Assembly (NCBI GenBank): GCA_028023455.1
Contig: JAQFVV010006199.1
Span: 6,520,972 to 6,584,971 of the forward strand
Direction: 5' to 3'
Length of the DNA stretch: 64,000 nucleotides
Origin: Epiperipatus broadwayi
Lineage: Eukaryota; Onychophora; Udeonychophora; Euonychophora; Peripatidae
Shown: one piece after another, positions 58,985-64,000 of the stretch
Numbering within the stretch: the first letter of the stretch is position 1
Layout: each line of letters begins with the position of its first letter
The notes under the pieces: generated by a model
What the model was told of the DNA's origin: nothing
Seen by the model: the letters and a program-made list of their open reading frames with translations, nothing else
Database searches by the model: none
Made by a program: the position numbers and the translations under genes

Positions 58985-61900
58985 ACTTTAAATATTTAAA
59001 ATAGCTTTAAACTCAGTGGTGATAATTAAGAAATAAATCAGAAAAAATTTGTTCAATTTCACTGTTAACTAATTTTACAAATGTTTATTGAAAAAATTTC
59101 TAATTGATTATCATTTTTGTAGTCATTTTACCAAGACTTTGTATAAAAATAAAAACTTTTCTAAATTTTAACACCAAATAAATATAAGCACTGATTAAAA
59201 AGATATAAAATAATATTTTTTAATTGTGCAAAGAATCTTAACAATATTTTAATTTTTTTCATGAAATGGCGTACTATTTTCTGTGTATATGATGAATCAA
59301 AATGCTGTTTTGATATGTTTTGTTCATTTCAATTCTGACTTTTTACATGTTAACAGGTTTTATTAATTCATAATCACATTTGTTCTTTGTTTTTTGTTCT
59401 TAGTGAAAGATAAATTGTAGAGTTTCAATATCTAAAATGATGAAAAACTATTATGTGAGCTTGAAGATGAAATATATGTGATGTAAGGATAGATAAGCAA
59501 ATTACATATTTTGTTATTTTTGTTATTTAATCATAATTAATAGACAAAATGATTATTTTGAATTTATATAAATATGTCATAGCAGAAGTTATTACCACAA
59601 CTATAGAAAGATTAAGTTTTAATAGACATACATCATAATCCACCTGAAGAATTCAGTCAATAATCGTTATTACTCAAAAATATCACAATCATTCAATTAT
59701 TTTTAATTTGGTCATTTTTTTATTAGTCTGCTTTAGAAAGAATGCTTTCCAATAAGATTGTAATATTAAATATAATATTAGGGTTTGAGAGATTAATTAT
59801 TTTGTTAATCAATTAAACTTATTATTTTCCAATAAACATATATTTACCAGAGACAGCCAATGTTTTATAATCCATTCATTATTTTTTTCATGTACGAGTT
59901 CATATGTACCATTGTTATTCAGTATTTATATAAAATACAGCATGCTATAAATAAATTGTACTTAGCTTTTTTTTTCATAATAAAATTTAAATATTGCTTA
60001 CTTTAATGAGACTTGTTTTATTTTCACAAGATTTTTAATGTTTAAACAAAACATTTTTCAAATGTGAATCAGACAGATATGATTTTGTTTTCTTTTCTTT
60101 TTTTATTTATCAATTTCAATGATGAAAATGATTTTCATAAAGATGAAAACAAGATTTACAAAACGGCACAATTACAAAATGAAAGTTAAAACAATTACAG
60201 ATTCATTTTGAATTAGATACCTTAAGATTAGACAAATGTAGATATTTATTTATAAAATAAACATGGAACAGAATTTTTTTTTTGTTTTAGTTTGAATCAT
60301 TAATTTTGAATTTTTGTTGTAAACTTTTTTTCTGAGTACTAATAAATGTTTTTGATTACTTTACAAGATCTAGTCTTACTTTTTATTTTTATCATAAAAG
60401 ATCCAATTTGCCAAATTTAGTCTCTCAGTGCACCATGTTTGGTGCATGTGTCATAGTTACCATCCTTAATTTAAATCAATTGTTTTAATGATATAAATGT
60501 ATGGGTGTGTGTGAAGTGATTTATCCTTTTCTACACATGTTTAATTTAATCACACAAATTTCTTCTGATAAAGCTTTTTTCCCCTATATATTTTAATCAC
60601 AAAGATTTTGTTGTTTTTCATTGTAAGTCATACTCATACTTACTACTAAACTTATATATTACTTTCAGGGATTCAAATCACTAATATATATGCTTTGAAA
60701 ATACTCCTGCTGTTTGTAAATAACTATCAAATAGCTTAAGAATTAACAGGCATTTCCCCATTTCACAGATTGTTTTCAATAAGCCTTCACTCTCTTGTTT
60801 CGGAGAAGGTTGGGTATTTAAAACTATTAATTTTATAATATATATATATATCGATTTTTCCTTTATATTTGTAATATAAATTTGTGTACATTTGTTCATA
60901 TGCATATTGAAGTGGTTTCTTTTTTCTTTATAACATCAAATATGCTTTTAGTGCAATTCATCATAATCATAACACTTGTTAATTTTTGTTGCTGCTTTAT
61001 TTATACTGTAATATTATTATTATGCATGCATTTTTATTTAAATTACTTCATTTAAATATTCCATTTGTTTGATAACTGGATATTGTTTTTCCTTTTGTTT
61101 ATTACATTTCTACAGTTGGTGATAAACCACACCTTGATATTTCTTTTCCTGTCATCATCTTCTACACACACTAGATTAACTGATTGTGGTCAAAGCTATA
61201 ATCAGTTTGTTTTTCACAATCCCTATATAAGTTTTTATGTTGCACTAATCTAGTTGGAAATAATGTCTTTGGTTTTCTGTAGTATACAGCAGCTTATCCT
61301 GGGCTGTTGCATGGAATCTCATATATGACATTCCTTTTTTTGTATATATATATTCAGTACAATTTTTTTTTTCATCATTCATTATTACTACATAGATTTA
61401 AGTTGTGCAATCACAAAACTACATGTAACAACGTAAAACGTGTTCATTAATTTATTATAAATACATCTGTTGAAATAAATATTTAATTTTTATTCTTGAA
61501 TAGAGAATTACTTTGTTAATAATCTGCATATATGTATAGCTAGTGAGTGAGGATATTCATGCTATAGATTATTAATAGAAAATATATCAATGTTTTTTAA
61601 TTAAAACTACTGTAGTGCTGAAAAGACTTTAAAAATATAAAAAATAGAGAAAACAAACTAATGGACACTCAATTAAGTTCAGCTATCATTTGAAGCATAA
61701 ATGTTCAATTTGCAATGCAATTCTCAGACAAATTGATGATGAATTTAGAAGTGGATGATCAATGAAATATGGCTTTCATCTTCATAGTAATGACTATGTC
61801 TTTCAATTATAGGATCTTTGTTTCATAATAATAGTGTCTATCATATATTATCTAAGTTTCTTTTTAATATATTAAGAGCCTTACTGTAAGACTATGTTTA

Positions 61901-63660
61901 TACTTCAAAACAAGAACAGAATTGGGGGGGGATAAATCTAGCTGAGGAATTTCTAAATCAGCTCAAGTTTGTTTTAAAAAATAACCGATTATAAACATTC
62001 TAGTTATTTGCTGCTAAAACTTAATTACCAATACTGGTTGGAATTGGAGGTATTAACTATCCTTATCTAGAGAATAAAATGTTAGGAAAGACACTGATAT
62101 AATAAAAATCATTTAGTTCTAAACCTTTTATGGATAGTAACTGGTTGACCTAAATAGTTTTGAAAATAGCTGCAATTGGTAAATAGGTTACTGATAATGA
62201 ATTTTTTGAAAGAGATAAATATCTTTAGTTTTTAATTTTTAATGTAAAATATATTACCAGTAATATCTTTGATTGGAATAAACAGAACATATATGTATTG
62301 TTTTAATAATGAATTGATTTTATTGAATTTATCGAATTCATGCTACTTAATATATTTCAATGTTCAAGATATTAATTAAGTTTAGCAAAAAAATAGTAAT
62401 GGTAATAAAAAAGAAAAAGTATAATGTTAAAAACAATGCAAATAATGGAAAATTCAACTGATGATGATCAAGTATTATTCATAGTACTCTACTGTCTAAT
62501 CATTCTATCTACCTTCAGCATAGAATTTAACACAATATTTATATAAACTAGTTATCCAATATTATTGATGCTGGCAGTTTGTGAGTTTTTGAAGTTATAA
62601 ATAAAACTTGCTTGAATTAATATTTTTATTACCCCCTAGATTTAAGCCCTGGTTCATAATGATTGTCATTTAATTTAATTTTATGTAAGCAATTTATATA
62701 TTTTGTTCTAATTGAATTTTATATATTTTTTTATTTTTAAACTTTTATCATTATTAGTTGAAGATTTAATTTCTTTTTGTTTTATTAACTTTCCTCAAAA
62801 CATGATTTCATCAGTTAATTGTCATTAATCTTAATTAATTTGGTCATCAAGGAATCTATCATTGTTCATAGAACACAGACCATATTGTTTATTTTTATTG
62901 AAATGATATTTGAATCTCTTCAGAAGTTAATGCAAAATCATTTAGCATTAATATTAATACTGTGATAATAAAAGATAGCAATGAAAAGTTATATTCAAAC
63001 AGCTGCTTACTCATTTCTAACAATGTATTAAAACATTTAAAATTTTTCCAATTATTCTCTTAATGTAAAAACTGTAATTATAAATATTTTTAATATATAT
63101 GTATGCATGCACAGACATTAAATTCTATATGTGAGATACAAAATGGATTAATGATGTTGATTAGCAAAGACAAAGTTGTATCAACATTGATCAAGTATTA
63201 CTGCTTAAACGTAAACGCCATCTCAGATTTCTGACTCTTCAACCTTTTTCGTATATTTTTACACACTATGATCAATAAATGTTGTTCTTCTATATCAGTT
63301 TTTACAAGTACATATTGTCTTTTTGTTTTTGTAATTATGTGTTGTTTATTTAATTTAAAATGTTATGATTATTTTTAATTTGGATTTATGTTTATTATTT
63401 ATGCATCTTAGCAAATACTTAAAAAAACACTTTCCATAAATACATCATTTTATTTTCAGTATTCAAACTCGTTCTATTGTTTAACTGCATATATTTTCAA
63501 TGCATTGTATGTATTGCAAACTAAAAAGTAAATAAAATGATACATGGTTGCCAGATTTTAATTTACGATAATGATAAAAAAATAAATGCAAAGTTTAACA
63601 ATATATCAGAATTTCAATTTATGTCTAAAATGTTATTTTGAAATTAACATGTTTTTGTAG
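58985..63660. other. AT-rich noncoding stretch
   Basis: No supported exon or bounded element. Frames at 60681-60905 (minus) and 61065-61253 (plus) have no motif or splice context. A small hairpin TGCACCATGTTTGGTGCA sits near 60430. G-run at 61923-61930. Confidence 0.55.
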
Positions 63661-63678
63661 CATTAATATCTATTTAAT

Positions 63679-63958
63679 AACTATCTCAAATCAATTGAAA
63701 TAAAAAAGCTAATTAAAAATAACAAACAAATATTTTATTTAAGCAGTTTTCACTTTATATTAGTGCCTTTTCAAAGTACATATTTTTCTAATAATAATTA
63801 TTGGAAAATTACTTATTTTGAAAAGGCCCTAATTTTGTGCAAAAACTAATTAAATAAAATATTTGTTTATTACTTTTGATTAGTTGTTTTATTTCAATTG
63901 ATTTGAAATAGTTTTTAATATTTTGGAAACAGCATTATGAACAAGTACCATTATTAAG
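63679..63958. mobile_element. Fold-back element (family G) with 14-bp TSD
   Basis: The left arm CTCAAATCAATTGAAATAAA...AACAAACAAATATTTTATTTAA...GCCTTTTCAAAGTA returns inverted as ATTTTGAAAAGGC...TTAAATAAAATATTTGTTTATT...TTTATTTCAATTGATTTGAAAT. Arms are about 115 bp. AATATCTATTTAAT flanks it exactly (63665-63678, 63959-63972). No hammerhead core is seen. Confidence 0.8.
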
Positions 63959-64000
63959 AATATCTATTTAATGTTTTTCTTCTTTTTTTTTTTTTAACAA

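Noticed and set aside
1-64000. CRISPR array, bacterial operons or viral genome
   Set aside because: No regularly spaced repeats with unique spacers, no long coding frames; the sequence is eukaryotic repeat-rich DNA.

Overview
This is a strongly AT-rich (by eye), repeat-dominated stretch of a eukaryotic, almost certainly animal, genome. There are no operons or long open frames. The window holds decayed reverse-transcriptase LINEs, tRNA-derived SINEs with clean target-site duplications (TSDs), a non-autonomous hAT element, and many fold-back insertions. A mollusc, perhaps a cephalopod, would fit the AT richness, the tRNA SINEs and the very long introns. That assignment is inference; nothing here proves it.

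Genes are sparse. On the minus strand I can assemble a phase-compatible three-exon model: a 50-codon first coding exon (47055-46906), a weaker 52-nt middle exon (29452-29401) and a 48-codon terminal exon (23613-23465) with an AATAAA signal about 100 nt past the stop. Its introns (about 17.5 and 5.8 kb) contain most of the central repeats. On the plus strand, two short phase-0 exons (50711-50752, 51046-51105) look like the 5' end of another gene, downstream of a region with two inverted CCAAT boxes. I recognise neither protein.

The most striking content is a set of fold-back elements flanked by 11-17 bp TSDs. They lie at 3.2, 9.2, 12.7, 18.6 (single arm), 27.3, 32.0, 42.8, 58.5 and 63.7 kb. 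Several carry hammerhead-ribozyme sequences in the type I arrangement. The clearest are at 58663-58721 (minus strand; CUGAUGA core, GAAA, self-complementary stem III, GUC cleavage triplet, stem I of 5 bp plus a distal 6 bp helix) and 32146-32202 (minus strand). Related copies at 18.7, 9.4, 12.9, 32.5, 58.8 and 1.57 kb show stages of decay. This resembles the small non-autonomous hammerhead-bearing retroelements of animals (retrozymes and Penelope-like-element derivatives). The palindromic-dimer architecture and the co-occurrence of several families in 64 kb are the main points to follow up.

Layout: 1-9 kb noncoding, with one decayed and one short fold-back element and a hAT MITE; 9-20 kb, fold-backs and three copies of a short tRNA-SINE; 20.5-22.1 kb, decayed LINE on the minus strand; 23.4-23.6 kb, terminal exon; 25-28 kb, palindromes; 32-35.6 kb, fold-back next to a 5'-truncated APE-type LINE; 37-39.6 kb, pieces of fold-back family C; 39.9-42.1 kb, another decayed LINE split by an inverted-repeat insertion; 42.8 kb, palindromic SINE-like element; 46.9-51.1 kb, the gene-bearing zone; 53.2-54.2 kb, an inverted pair of SINE-like copies; 58.5 kb, the best ribozyme element; 63.7 kb, a last fold-back.
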